A stretch of 9,247 nucleotides of DNA from Candidatus Eiseniibacteriota bacterium (GTDB lineage Bacteria > Eisenbacteria > RBG-16-71-46): positions 1 to 9,247 of the forward strand of contig JAHFBX010000092.1 in the NCBI GenBank assembly GCA_023249815.1, written 5' to 3'. Made by a program: the position numbers and the translations under genes. The notes below the pieces were generated by a model, which made no database searches, was not told the origin of the DNA, and was given only the letters and a program-made list of their open reading frames with translations. Shown in pieces: positions 1-6,359 of this stretch (the stretch's first letter is position 1; each line of letters begins with the position of its first letter).

Positions 1-323
1 GGAACGCAGATGTTCACCGTGTCGCAGCGATCGAGCAGCGAGAAATCGGTGGTCGCGGTGAGGCGCTTTTGCCGCACGAGCGCCGTCACATCGGGCGTCG
101 GCACATCCTGGATGTAGGACTGACCCCGATTGAGCTGGCGGACGCGCTTCTCGTCGATGTCGATGCCGACCACTTCGAAGCCGGCCTGGGCGAGCTCGAC
201 CGCAAGCGGCAGGCCGACGTACCCGAGGCCAATGACGGCCAAGCGTGCAGTGCGGTGCTCAAGTCGCTGTTCAAGGATCTGCGCGGGGGTCTTCGTGGAG
301 GCGCGCCTGCGAGGGGTGGGCAT
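1..323 (-). CDS. Nucleotide-sugar 6-dehydrogenase, N-terminal part (UDP-GlcNAc/UDP-ManNAc dehydrogenase type)
   Basis: Reading the minus strand from the ATG at 323 gives 107 codons plus two bases, open to the window edge, so the C-terminal three quarters are missing. After about 27 polar, basic residues comes a Rossmann NAD-binding start with the motif VIGLGYVGLPLA (residues 30-41, glycines 32, 34 and 37). It continues into a GIDID strand whose acidic residue at about 55 should hold the NAD ribose. RGQSYIQDVP (residues 66-75) resembles the G-[EQ]-SYI-x-DV segment of UDP-N-acetylhexosamine dehydrogenases of the WbpA/WecC group. The family oxidises the sugar C6 alcohol to a carboxylate twice, using NAD+, in the cytoplasm, and supplies uronic acids for O-antigen, capsule or exopolysaccharide. 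Which sugar is used cannot be told from this fragment. No clear Shine-Dalgarno precedes the ATG. Family assignment is firm; substrate is open. Confidence 0.9.
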   Translation of the reverse strand, partial: MPTPRRRASTKTPAQILEQRLEHRTARLAVIGLGYVGLPLAVELAQAGFEVVGIDIDEKRVRQLNRGQSYIQDVPTPDVTALVRQKRLTATTDFSLLDRCDTVNICV

Positions 324-333
324 AGGGGCGGGA

Positions 334-339
334 ACCGTA
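334..339 (-). promoter_or_regulatory. Candidate -10 box (TACGGT) close to the dehydrogenase start
   Basis: On the minus strand TACGGT fits TANNNT and ends 10 bases before the ATG at 323. Transcription would then start only a few bases before the codon. No good -35 is visible at 16-18 bases upstream (the best hexamer there is TGGCGC), so this is tentative. It is listed because two other genes in the window show the same arrangement. Confidence 0.3.
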
Positions 340-382
340 GCAAAGCGACCCGACGCGCGCCAGCGGTGCGCAGTTCGCATGA

Positions 383-398
383 ACGTGGCACGCCACGT
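383..398. promoter_or_regulatory. Perfect 7+2+7 inverted repeat, possible operator
   Basis: The sequence ACGTGGC-AC-GCCACGT has two perfect 7-bp arms around a 2-bp centre. It lies 60 bp upstream of the dehydrogenase start, in the divergent intergenic region. The size and symmetry suit a dimeric transcription factor. No regulator gene is adjacent, and in DNA this GC-rich a chance match is possible. Confidence 0.3.
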
Positions 399-409
399 GG
401 GCGCTGGTT

Positions 410-437
410 GGGATCGGGCCGCCGATCCCTTGGGATC
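410..437. promoter_or_regulatory. Overlapping inverted repeats that can form alternative hairpins
   Basis: GGGATCGG (410-417) pairs with CCGATCCC (422-429) around the 4-base loop GCCG. The second arm can instead pair, as GATCCC (424-429), with GGGATC (432-437) around TT. The two structures exclude each other because they share 424-429. No T-run follows on either strand, so neither is a typical intrinsic terminator. It could be an operator cluster or a leader structure on a minus-strand transcript. Function is not known. Confidence 0.3.
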
Positions 438-529
438 ATCATCAGCGATCGAACCGTGTGCTCGCAGGTGACAGCGTCCAGTCGCAGCACACTTGGAGCT
501 CGATCACCGCGACTCGTGTGCGAATGAGC

Positions 530-559
530 TTGACCTATCGCGCATGGTTTCGAGACAAT
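530..559 (+). promoter_or_regulatory. Candidate sigma70-type promoter upstream of the FAH gene
   Basis: TTGACC (530-535) and GACAAT (554-559) are separated by 18 bases. They match TTGACA in five of six positions and TATAAT in four of six. They sit in a relatively AT-rich patch of otherwise very GC-rich DNA. A transcript would begin near 566 and carry a leader of about 155 bases before the GTG at 722. This is the best -35/-10 pair I found in the intergenic region. Confidence 0.4.
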
Positions 560-684
560 TCGTGATGCGAGGCGTCCTGTCCGCGACTGTGACCCGCCGC
601 CCGACCCCCCTGGAAGCGATCCGGACGTGCCGTCGCATCTGGAGGACCTCCTCGGGTCGCGACACGCGCGGATGGGTGCCTCCT

Positions 685-714
685 TTTTCATGCCGCGCGC
701 GGTTCGCTTATCCT
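685..714 (+). promoter_or_regulatory. Candidate promoter placing the transcript start at the FAH start codon
   Basis: TTTTCA (685-690) and TATCCT (709-714) are 18 bases apart. Each matches its sigma70 consensus in four of six positions. Only seven bases (715-721) separate the -10 box from the GTG at 722, so the predicted first transcribed base is the start codon or the base before it. No Shine-Dalgarno is present in that interval, which fits leaderless translation. Confidence 0.4.
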
Positions 715-721
715 GCGAATC

Positions 722-1546
722 GTGACTGTCGCCCCGCCGCAGGACCGACTGGTGCGCTACCTCGCCGACGGCGCCCCGCGCTACGGACTCGAGCGCGGCG
801 ACCACCTGGCCCGGCTCTCCGCCGCGCCATGGTGCGGCGGTGGGCCGAGCGGGGAGCGCGACGCGCCCGACTCGCCGAGACTGGCGCCGTGCGAGCCCTC
901 GAAGATCATCTGCGTCGGGCTCAACTACGTCGAGCACGTGAAAGAGAGCCTCACCGTGGCCGCGAGCCGGCCCGCCTCCGCCGGTGCGGGAACCGCGGCG
1001 CCACCCGAGGAGCCGCTGTTCTTCTTCAAACCGCCGAGCGCAGCGCTTGCGCCGGGCGCCGCGATCGTGAAACCCCGGGGGGTGGAACGCCTCGATCCCG
1101 AAGGCGAGATGGCGCTGGTCGTGGGTCGCAGGGCACGCCACGTGAGCGTGGCGGAAGCACTCGCCCACGTGGCGGGCGTCACCTGCTTCAACGACGTGAG
1201 CGCCCGGGACTGGCAGAAGCAAGACGGCCAGTGGTCGCGTGCCAAGGGCAGCGACACGTTCGCGCCGTTCGGACCTTGCATCGCGCTGGGCCTGGACCCG
1301 AACGACCTCGAGCTGGAGCTGCGCGTGAACGGGGAACTGCGCCAGCGCGCCCGGACTTCGACGATGCACTTCGACCCCGCGTTCCTGGTCCACTTCCTCT
1401 CGCGCCACGTCACGCTCGAGCCCGGTGACGTCATCGCCACCGGCACGCCCGCCGGCATCGCGCCCATCGTGCCCGGCGACACGGTCGCGGTCACGATCGA
1501 GGGCGTCGGCACGCTCGTGAACCCGGTCGTGATGGAGGCGAGTTGA
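722..1546 (+). CDS. Fumarylacetoacetate hydrolase (FAH) family protein
   Basis: This is a 274-residue enzyme of the FAH fold, whose members hydrolyse, decarboxylate or isomerise 2-oxo/1,3-diketo acids in catabolism (acylpyruvases, fumarylpyruvate hydrolase, oxaloacetate decarboxylase, HHDD isomerase). Visible signatures: VGLNYVEHVKE (65-75), with the H72/E75 pair expected to act in catalysis; FFFKPPSA (100-107); LDPEGEMALVVG (124-135), with E127 and E129; CFNDVSARDWQ (155-165), with D158; KGSDTFAPFGP (175-185); and a PGDVIATGTPAG loop near the C-terminus. E127, E129 and D158 are the expected divalent-metal ligands, so the site looks intact. Residues 80-97 are an Ala/Pro/Gly-rich stretch between the H-x-x-E motif and FFFKP, longer than usual. 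The GTG at 722 was chosen because the frame before it resembles no protein and a -10-like box lies 7 bases upstream; no RBS is seen. The stop overlaps the next gene's start. Exact substrate cannot be assigned. Confidence 0.9.
   Translation: MTVAPPQDRLVRYLADGAPRYGLERGDHLARLSAAPWCGGGPSGERDAPDSPRLAPCEPSKIICVGLNYVEHVKESLTVAASRPASAGAGTAAPPEEPLFFFKPPSAALAPGAAIVKPRGVERLDPEGEMALVVGRRARHVSVAEALAHVAGVTCFNDVSARDWQKQDGQWSRAKGSDTFAPFGPCIALGLDPNDLELELRVNGELRQRARTSTMHFDPAFLVHFLSRHVTLEPGDVIATGTPAGIAPIVPGDTVAVTIEGVGTLVNPVVMEAS
1534..1538 (+). promoter_or_regulatory. Ribosome binding site (GGAGG) inside the FAH gene end
   Basis: GGAGG lies within the last codons of the FAH gene, 4 bases before the TTG at 1543. 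It supports the unusual TTG start, which shares TTGA (1543-1546) with the upstream TGA stop. The spacing is short, and terminating ribosomes probably help re-initiation. Confidence 0.55.
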
Positions 1547-3105
1547 GCACCTCGCTGCTCGTTGTGAACGCGAAACCATGGTCCGGCGCGCCACTCGCCG
1601 CGGATGCGGTGCTGCTGCGCGACGGACGTGTGCACGCCGTGGGCGCGCGTCCCGAGCTCGCGGCGCTCGAGCCACGGGCCCGGGTGGTGGACGCCGCCGG
1701 GGCCACCGTGACGCCCGGGCTCGTGGACGCGCACCTCCATCTCGTCCCGTGGGCGCGGGGCCGGCGCCAGCCGGACCTCGCGGGCCAACGCTCTCGTGCC
1801 GCGGCGCTCGCCGCGGTCGCGGCCGCACTCGCAGCGCTTCCGCCGGGGACCGAGCCGGTGGTGGGGCGCGGTTGGGACGACGACGGCTGGGAGGCGCCAC
1901 CCGAGCGCTCAGCGCTCGATGCGCTGGCGCCCGACCGGCCGGTGCTCCTCCATCGTCACGACTTCCATGCGCTGTGGGTGAACGGCGCCGCGCTGCGGGC
2001 GGCGCGGATCACGCGCGAGACGCCGGACCCGCACGGCGGCCGGTTCGAGCGCGACGCGGCGGGAGAGCCGACCGGGGTCGTGCGCGAGGACGCCGTGCGC
2101 GCGTTCCAGCCGCTCGACGATCGCGCGGTTCCCGCGCCCGATGCCGCGGTGCTCGATGCGGCCGCGCACGCGCTCCACGCCGAAGGCGTGACCGCGGTGC
2201 ACGACTACCAGCGCAACGCGGAGGACTGGCATCGCATGCATGCGCTCGCGGGTCGTGCGCGGCTGCGCGTCCTCCAGCACGTGGGTCTCGAGCAGATGCG
2301 GGAGGCCACGCGCACCGGACTTCGCGGCGGAGAGGGCGACGACTGGTTCCGCACCGGATCGCTCAAGCTGTTCGCCGACGGCACGCTCGGCTCGCGCACT
2401 GCGGCGATGTTCGAGCCCTATGGCGATGCACCCGGCCGCGGCATGACGCTGATCGAGCCGGACGCGCTCGCGGAGCTGGTGAGCGAGGCGGCCGGCGCCG
2501 GCTTCTCGGTGGCGATCCACGCCATCGGCGACGCGGCGGTGCGGCACTCGCTCGACGCCATCGCCGCGCACCGCGACCGGCTGGCACGGCTGGCGCTCCC
2601 GCCACGGATCGAGCACGCCCAGCTCGTGCACGACGAGGACGTGCCACGCTTCGCCGCGCTCGGTGTCGCGGCGAGCATGCAGCCACAGCACGCCGCGTCC
2701 GACGCGCCGTATGCACGCCGGGCGTGGGGCAAGCGCTGCCGGCTCGCCTATGCGTGGCGCACGCTGCTCGAAGCGGGCGCGCCGCTCGCGTTCGGGTCGG
2801 ACGCGCCGGTCGAGCCGCCGAGTGCGTCGCTCGGGCTGGCGTGCGCGGTGGCCCGGCTCACCGCCGATGGCAAGCCATTCCACCCCGAGCAGGCGATCCC
2901 GCTGGACGCCGCGCTCCAGGCCTACACGTCGGGCTCGGCGCGGCTCGCGGCGGGCCGGCTGGGTCGCGGCACGCTCGAGCCCGGCGAGCCCGCGGATGTC
3001 GTGGTGTGGGACCGCGACCTGCATCGCGCCGAGCCCGCCGACCTGGGCGGTGCCCGGCCGCGCCTCACGGTGCTCGCGGGCGAAATCGTGTATGACTCCG
3101 GGTAG
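1543..3105 (+). CDS. Amidohydrolase family 3 metal-dependent hydrolase (YtcJ-like)
   Basis: The 520-residue product has the YtcJ-type amidohydrolase layout. A small beta-sandwich forms from the N-terminus (about 1-57) and the C-terminus. Between them is a TIM barrel beginning TPGLVDAHLHL, with the metal-binding pair H64/H66. Further barrel signatures are SLKLFADGTLGSR (K275, D279), VAIHAIGDAAV (H326, D330), RIEHAQLV (H358) and LAFGSDAPVEPP (D420, the usual catalytic/metal aspartate). All expected ligands are present and the length fits the family. There is no signal peptide, so it should act in the cytoplasm. Members hydrolyse C-N bonds in amides or cyclic amides, but YtcJ-type substrates are mostly unknown. 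The TTG start is supported by GGAGG at 1534-1538 and the 4-base overlap with the FAH gene; a GTG at 1564 is an alternative. The tight coupling suggests consecutive steps of one pathway. Confidence 0.9.
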   Translation: MSTSLLVVNAKPWSGAPLAADAVLLRDGRVHAVGARPELAALEPRARVVDAAGATVTPGLVDAHLHLVPWARGRRQPDLAGQRSRAAALAAVAAALAALPPGTEPVVGRGWDDDGWEAPPERSALDALAPDRPVLLHRHDFHALWVNGAALRAARITRETPDPHGGRFERDAAGEPTGVVREDAVRAFQPLDDRAVPAPDAAVLDAAAHALHAEGVTAVHDYQRNAEDWHRMHALAGRARLRVLQHVGLEQMREATRTGLRGGEGDDWFRTGSLKLFADGTLGSRTAAMFEPYGDAPGRGMTLIEPDALAELVSEAAGAGFSVAIHAIGDAAVRHSLDAIAAHRDRLARLALPPRIEHAQLVHDEDVPRFAALGVAASMQPQHAASDAPYARRAWGKRCRLAYAWRTLLEAGAPLAFGSDAPVEPPSASLGLACAVARLTADGKPFHPEQAIPLDAALQAYTSGSARLAAGRLGRGTLEPGEPADVVVWDRDLHRAEPADLGGARPRLTVLAGEIVYDSG

Positions 3106-3151
3106 CGACGGGCGTCCGGTCCACGCGGCGTGGCCGGATCCCGCCCGCTTC

Positions 3152-3159
3152 GGAGAGGA
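3152..3159 (+). promoter_or_regulatory. Ribosome binding site of the ECF sigma gene
   Basis: The purine stretch GGAGAGGA ends 4 bases before the ATG at 3164. This fixes the start. The open frame continues upstream into the amidohydrolase gene, but there it is only an arginine/serine-rich shadow. Confidence 0.65.
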
Positions 3160-3163
3160 ACGC

Positions 3164-3778
3164 ATGAGCGTGGACTACGCGGCGCGCACGGACGCCGAAC
3201 TCGTAGAGATCACCCAGGCCGGGGACAGCCGCGCCTTCGACGAACTCGTGCGGCGCTACCGTGACCGCGTCTACCGCCTGAGCACGAAGATCCTCCGCCA
3301 CGACGAGGACGCTGCAGAGGCGCTCCAGGACGCGTTTCTCTCCGCCTACCGCGGGCTCCCGAACTTCAAGCGCGAATCGCGCTTCTCGACCTGGCTCTAC
3401 CGGATCGCCACGAACGCGAGCCTGATGAAGCTCCGTCGCCGGCGCGAAGGTCACATCTCGTACGAGCAGTCGCAGTCGGGGCAGGACGACGCGGAGCCGC
3501 TCGCGATCCCGGACTGGTCGTCGCAACCGCTCGAGGACCTGCTCGACGCCGAAACCCGCGAGGTGCTCGGGCGGGAAGTGGACCTGCTGCCCGCGAACGA
3601 GAAGGAGGTGTTCGTGCTGCGCGACATCATGGAGCAGTCGAACGCCGACGTGGCCACCGAACTGGGCTTGAGCGTGGCGGCGGTCAAGTCACGCCTGCAC
3701 CGCGCGCGACTGCATTTGCGGGACCGCATGAACCGCTACTTCCGGGACCGGCTCTCCCGCCCGCCCGGAGGCTCATGA
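3164..3778 (+). CDS. ECF-type RNA polymerase sigma factor (RpoE-like)
   Basis: This 204-residue protein has the two ECF sigma domains and nothing else. Region 2 spans about residues 24-92 and includes FDELVRRYRDRVYRL (core-binding side) and FSTWLYRIATNASLMKLRRRR (-10 recognition side). An acidic linker of about 40 residues follows. Region 4 spans about 137-187, with LPANEKEVFVLRDI and a helix-turn-helix ending GLSVAAVKSRLHRARLHL (-35 recognition). Such factors direct RNA polymerase to small stress or envelope regulons and are usually held inactive by an anti-sigma factor encoded next door. Here the stop overlaps an ATG (ATGA, 3775-3778), but the frame that follows runs antisense to uppP and does not look like a zinc-finger or membrane anti-sigma. 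The gene starts 58 bp after the amidohydrolase stop and could be co-transcribed with it. Regulon and signal are unknown. Confidence 0.92.
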   Translation: MSVDYAARTDAELVEITQAGDSRAFDELVRRYRDRVYRLSTKILRHDEDAAEALQDAFLSAYRGLPNFKRESRFSTWLYRIATNASLMKLRRRREGHISYEQSQSGQDDAEPLAIPDWSSQPLEDLLDAETREVLGREVDLLPANEKEVFVLRDIMEQSNADVATELGLSVAAVKSRLHRARLHLRDRMNRYFRDRLSRPPGGS

Positions 3779-3804
3779 GCCCGGGCGACCCTTCCGGAAT
3801 GCGG

Positions 3805-4635
3805 CTAGTGCCGGAGCGCCCAGGCGAACAGGCCCAGCGCCAGCAACACGCGGTAGGCCGCGAAGATGCCGAAGCCGATGTGGCGCACCATCGCGAGCAT
3901 CAACCGGATGGCGAGAAAACTGAACACGGCCGAGCTCGCCATACCGATCAGGAGCGTGCTCGTCGGCACGTGCTGCAACAGGTCGCGCGACTTGAGGAGC
4001 CCCGTGTAGACGACGGCGGCGAGCGTGATCGGGGTGCTGAGCAGGAACGAGAACCGGGCGGCGGACAGTCGCGAGAGTCCCGCGAACCGGCCGGCGGTCA
4101 TGGTGATCCCCGAGCGCGACACTCCGGGAATGAGCGCCAGGCACTGGGCGAGGCCAACCGCGATCGACGTGCCCCAACCCGGGACGCGATCGTCGCGGGC
4201 CCGGGCCGTGAACCGATCCGAGGCCCACAGCAGGATGCCGAACACGAGCAGCGTCGTGGCCTGGAGCGGCACCGAGCGCAACTGGTCGACCTCGTCGTTC
4301 AGGAGCTTGCCCGCGATGAGCCCCGGGATCGTGGCGAGCACGATCATGCCGAACAGCGAGCGCGCCTCCGTGCGCCGCGCGGCATCGGTGTGAAACGCGT
4401 CGCGAGCCATGCGCAGCCAGTCGTCCCAGAATGCCGCCACCAGCGCCAACAGCGTACCCGCGTGCATCGCCACGTCGAACGCCACGCCGGCATACGGCCA
4501 CCCGAGCAGCGTGGGCACGAGGTAGAGGTGCGCGCTGCTCGAGATCGGCAGCAGTTCGGTGATGCCCTGCACGGCGCCCAACACGAACGCCTGAACGGGA
4601 GACAGCACCGGTTCCGTCGCAACGAGAGCGAGCAT
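3805..4635 (-). CDS. uppP: Undecaprenyl-diphosphate phosphatase (BacA/UppP)
   Basis: This 276-residue, strongly hydrophobic membrane protein has both UppP signatures. One is QGITELLPISSSAHL (23-37), which carries the (E/Q)xxxE motif (Q23, E27) followed by S33 and H36. The other is PGVSRSGITM (170-179), in which R174 takes the place of the essential arginine at the same number in E. coli UppP. The enzyme removes a phosphate from undecaprenyl pyrophosphate at the membrane. This regenerates the lipid carrier for peptidoglycan and O-antigen-type glycans, and also confers bacitracin tolerance. Length matches the family (E. coli 273). I chose the ATG at 4635 because longer versions would run into murJ and add a non-membrane Arg/Ser-rich leader; a GTG at 4656 is possible. 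No Shine-Dalgarno precedes either. It converges on the sigma gene across 26 bp and is divergent from murJ, another lipid-carrier-cycle gene. Confidence 0.95.
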   Translation of the reverse strand: MLALVATEPVLSPVQAFVLGAVQGITELLPISSSAHLYLVPTLLGWPYAGVAFDVAMHAGTLLALVAAFWDDWLRMARDAFHTDAARRTEARSLFGMIVLATIPGLIAGKLLNDEVDQLRSVPLQATTLLVFGILLWASDRFTARARDDRVPGWGTSIAVGLAQCLALIPGVSRSGITMTAGRFAGLSRLSAARFSFLLSTPITLAAVVYTGLLKSRDLLQHVPTSTLLIGMASSAVFSFLAIRLMLAMVRHIGFGIFAAYRVLLALGLFAWALRH

Positions 4636-4643
4636 GGCGCGCG

Positions 4644-4649
4644 AAGCTA
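4644..4649 (-). promoter_or_regulatory. Candidate -10 box (TAGCTT) just upstream of uppP
   Basis: On the minus strand TAGCTT fits TANNNT and ends 8 bases before the uppP ATG at 4635. The transcript would start at or within a base or two of the codon. The -35 position holds only TCGCGA (three of six). It overlaps the palindrome GCTAGC (4646-4651) in the 53-bp region shared with murJ. The lack of an RBS makes a leaderless mRNA plausible. Confidence 0.35.
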
Positions 4650-4676
4650 GCACGCCGACGCGAGCGTCGCGAGGGC

Positions 4677-4681
4677 GGGAG
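4677..4681 (+). promoter_or_regulatory. Ribosome binding site of murJ
   Basis: GGGAG lies 7 bases before the ATG at 4689, a standard spacing. It supports this start even though the first 25 residues are an Ala/Pro-rich extension. Confidence 0.6.
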
Positions 4682-4688
4682 CCGCGGG

Positions 4689-6359
4689 ATGACTGAGACA
4701 CCGGAGATCGCGGCACCCGCCGCAGCCGCTGCGCCCGCCGATGCTCCCGCGGAGCCGGGCGTGGCGCGTCACGTCGGCAAGGTGAGCGCGGCGACGTTCT
4801 TGTCGCGCGTGCTCGGACTGCTCCGAGACCAGGTGTTCGCCGCGCTGTTCGGAGCGGGCACGGCCGCCGACGCGTTCAACATGGCGTTCCGTGTGCCAAA
4901 CCTCGTACGCGACCTGTTCGCGGAGGGCGCGATGAGCGCGTCGTTCGTGCCCACGTTCACGGAATGGCGCTCCAAGCAGGGCGACGACGCGGCTTGGGCG
5001 CTTGGCCGCCAGCTCATGTCCACGCTGCTCGCAGTGCTGTTGGCGTTGTGCGTGCTCGGCTGGCTCCTGGCGCCCGCGATCGTGGGACTCATGGCCGGTG
5101 GGTTCGCCGCCGTGCCGGGGAAACTGGACCTCACCGTGCTGCTCACGCGCATCATGTTGCCGTTCCTACCCGCCATGGCGCTGTCCGCGGCGGCCATGGG
5201 AATGCTGAACGCCCGCGGTGTGTTCTTCCTGCCCGCGTTCGCACCGGCGCTGCTGAACGTGGGCATGATCGTGTTCGGGCTCGCCGCGATCCCGCTGTGC
5301 CGTAACCAGGGCTGGCCCATCATCGTGGGCATGGCCGCGGGCGTGGTCCTGGGCGGCGCGCTGCAATTCACGGCCCAGCTCCCGGCGCTCGCGCGGCTCG
5401 GGTTCCGCTACAGGCTCGAGTGGCCGACGTGGCATCCCGGCGTCCGCCGCGTGGCGCTGCTCATGTTGCCCGCCACGATCGGTCTCGCCGCGACCCAGTT
5501 GAACGTGTTCGTGAGCCAGGCCATCGCGGCCAGCTTCCGCGAGGGCAGCGTGTCCTGGCTCCAGTACGCGTTCCGGCTCATGCAGCTCCCGATCGGGCTC
5601 TTCGGCGTGGCGGTGGCCACGGTCAGCCTGCCGGCGATGTCGCGCGCGGCCGTGGGCGGAGACTCGCCGCGACTGCGCGCGACACTCTCGGAGTCCGTCC
5701 GGCTCGTGTTCCTGCTCACCGTGCCCTCGGCGCTGTTCCTCGCCGTGTTCGCACGACCGATCATCGCGCTCCTGTTCCAGCACGGCGCGTTCCGGGCCGC
5801 GGACACGAGTGCCACAGGGGACGCGCTGCTCATGTACTGCATCGGGCTTCCGGCGTTCGCGGCCGTGGGCATCTTCACGCGCGCGTACTACGCACTCGGC
5901 GACACGCGCACACCGGTGCGCTCCACGTTCGTGGCCGTGGGCACGAACCTGGCGCTCAACCTGCTGTTCGTGGGACCGCTCGCCGGCCTCGGCCTCGAAC
6001 ATCGCGGCCTGGCGCTGGCCACGTCGGCCACGGCGATCCTGAATCTCACCCAGCTGGCACTCCGGCTCCGCGGACGATTGGGCGGCGTGGACGGCGGGCG
6101 CATGCTCCGCTCGCTCACTCGCATCGCGCTCGCGAGCGCGGTTCCCGCAGCAGCACTGGCATGGGGATTGTTCGCGTGGGGTGACGTCTCGCGGCTCACG
6201 GTGCCGGCTCGCGCGGGGGTCGTGGCGGTGGGCGGCGTCGCCGGTCTCACCGTGCTCGTCGTGACCCTGCGTCTGCTGCGCGTCGAGGAGCTGGAGATGT
6301 TCGGGGAGCTCGTGCGCTCGGTGCGAAACCGGTTCAAGGGCGGCTCACGGACCTCGTGA
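4689..6359 (+). CDS. murJ: Lipid II flippase MurJ (MviN family, MOP superfamily)
   Basis: The 556-residue protein has about 14 hydrophobic segments and the MurJ signature near its start: FLSRVLGLLRDQVFAALFGAG, then DAFNMAFRVPNLVRDLFAEGAMSASFVPTF. R40, R46, D61 and R74 align with E. coli MurJ R18, R24, D39 and R52, which line the cavity that holds the lipid II headgroup. R296 in YAFRLMQLPIGLFGVAVATVSLP corresponds to E. coli R270. The aspartate preceding it in E. coli is phenylalanine here, a variation I recall from other phyla. MurJ moves lipid II from the cytoplasmic to the outer leaflet for peptidoglycan polymerisation. Compared with E. coli it has an Ala/Pro-rich cytoplasmic extension (about residues 1-25) and a modestly longer C-terminus. 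It is divergent from uppP across 53 bp and ends 19 bp from the convergent secreted-protein gene. Confidence 0.95.
   Translation: MTETPEIAAPAAAAAPADAPAEPGVARHVGKVSAATFLSRVLGLLRDQVFAALFGAGTAADAFNMAFRVPNLVRDLFAEGAMSASFVPTFTEWRSKQGDDAAWALGRQLMSTLLAVLLALCVLGWLLAPAIVGLMAGGFAAVPGKLDLTVLLTRIMLPFLPAMALSAAAMGMLNARGVFFLPAFAPALLNVGMIVFGLAAIPLCRNQGWPIIVGMAAGVVLGGALQFTAQLPALARLGFRYRLEWPTWHPGVRRVALLMLPATIGLAATQLNVFVSQAIAASFREGSVSWLQYAFRLMQLPIGLFGVAVATVSLPAMSRAAVGGDSPRLRATLSESVRLVFLLTVPSALFLAVFARPIIALLFQHGAFRAADTSATGDALLMYCIGLPAFAAVGIFTRAYYALGDTRTPVRSTFVAVGTNLALNLLFVGPLAGLGLEHRGLALATSATAILNLTQLALRLRGRLGGVDGGRMLRSLTRIALASAVPAAALAWGLFAWGDVSRLTVPARAGVVAVGGVAGLTVLVVTLRLLRVEELEMFGELVRSVRNRFKGGSRTS

Larger units (their letters stand above)
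324..721. other. Divergent intergenic region (398 bp) with promoters and inverted repeats
   Basis: Open frames cross this stretch on both strands, but none has a recognisable start, RBS or protein character. It holds the listed inverted repeats (383-398, 410-437) and two forward promoter candidates. It also has a 7-bp pair GTGTGCT (456-462) / AGCACAC (486-492) with a 23-base spacer, the short repeat GGAGG-A-CCTCC (641-651) and the palindrome GTCGCGAC (656-663). The last two would lie in the leader RNA if the 530-559 promoter is used. Confidence 0.5.

Noticed and set aside
493..1428. 311-codon forward frame overlapping the FAH gene
   Set aside because: From about 722 on it is a shifted-frame shadow of the FAH gene, very arginine-rich and without any recognisable domain.
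86..1900. 604-codon open frame on the minus strand crossing the dehydrogenase, the intergenic region and the FAH gene
   Set aside because: It is an Arg/Pro/Ala-rich low-complexity product lying antisense to two genes with clear family motifs. It is an effect of G/C-biased third positions.
1578..3095. 505-codon forward frame within the amidohydrolase gene
   Set aside because: Arg/Ala/Gly-rich shadow in another frame; the overlapping frame has all amidohydrolase motifs.
1909..3165. 418-codon minus-strand frame antisense to the amidohydrolase
   Set aside because: No recognisable motifs and skewed composition; antisense shadow.
3775..4650. 291-codon forward frame starting at the ATGA of the sigma gene, considered as an anti-sigma factor
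   Set aside because: It is rich in Arg, His, Glu and Gln because it is the complement of hydrophobic uppP codons, and it has no zinc-finger or membrane segment. UppP on the other strand is unambiguous.
4636..4716. Longer uppP starting at 4716 (303 residues)
   Set aside because: It would overlap the start of murJ and add a polar, Arg/Ser-rich leader before the first membrane segment, unlike other UppP proteins.
5166..6002. 278-codon minus-strand frame antisense to murJ
   Set aside because: Same hydrophilic antisense signature of a membrane protein gene; no domain.
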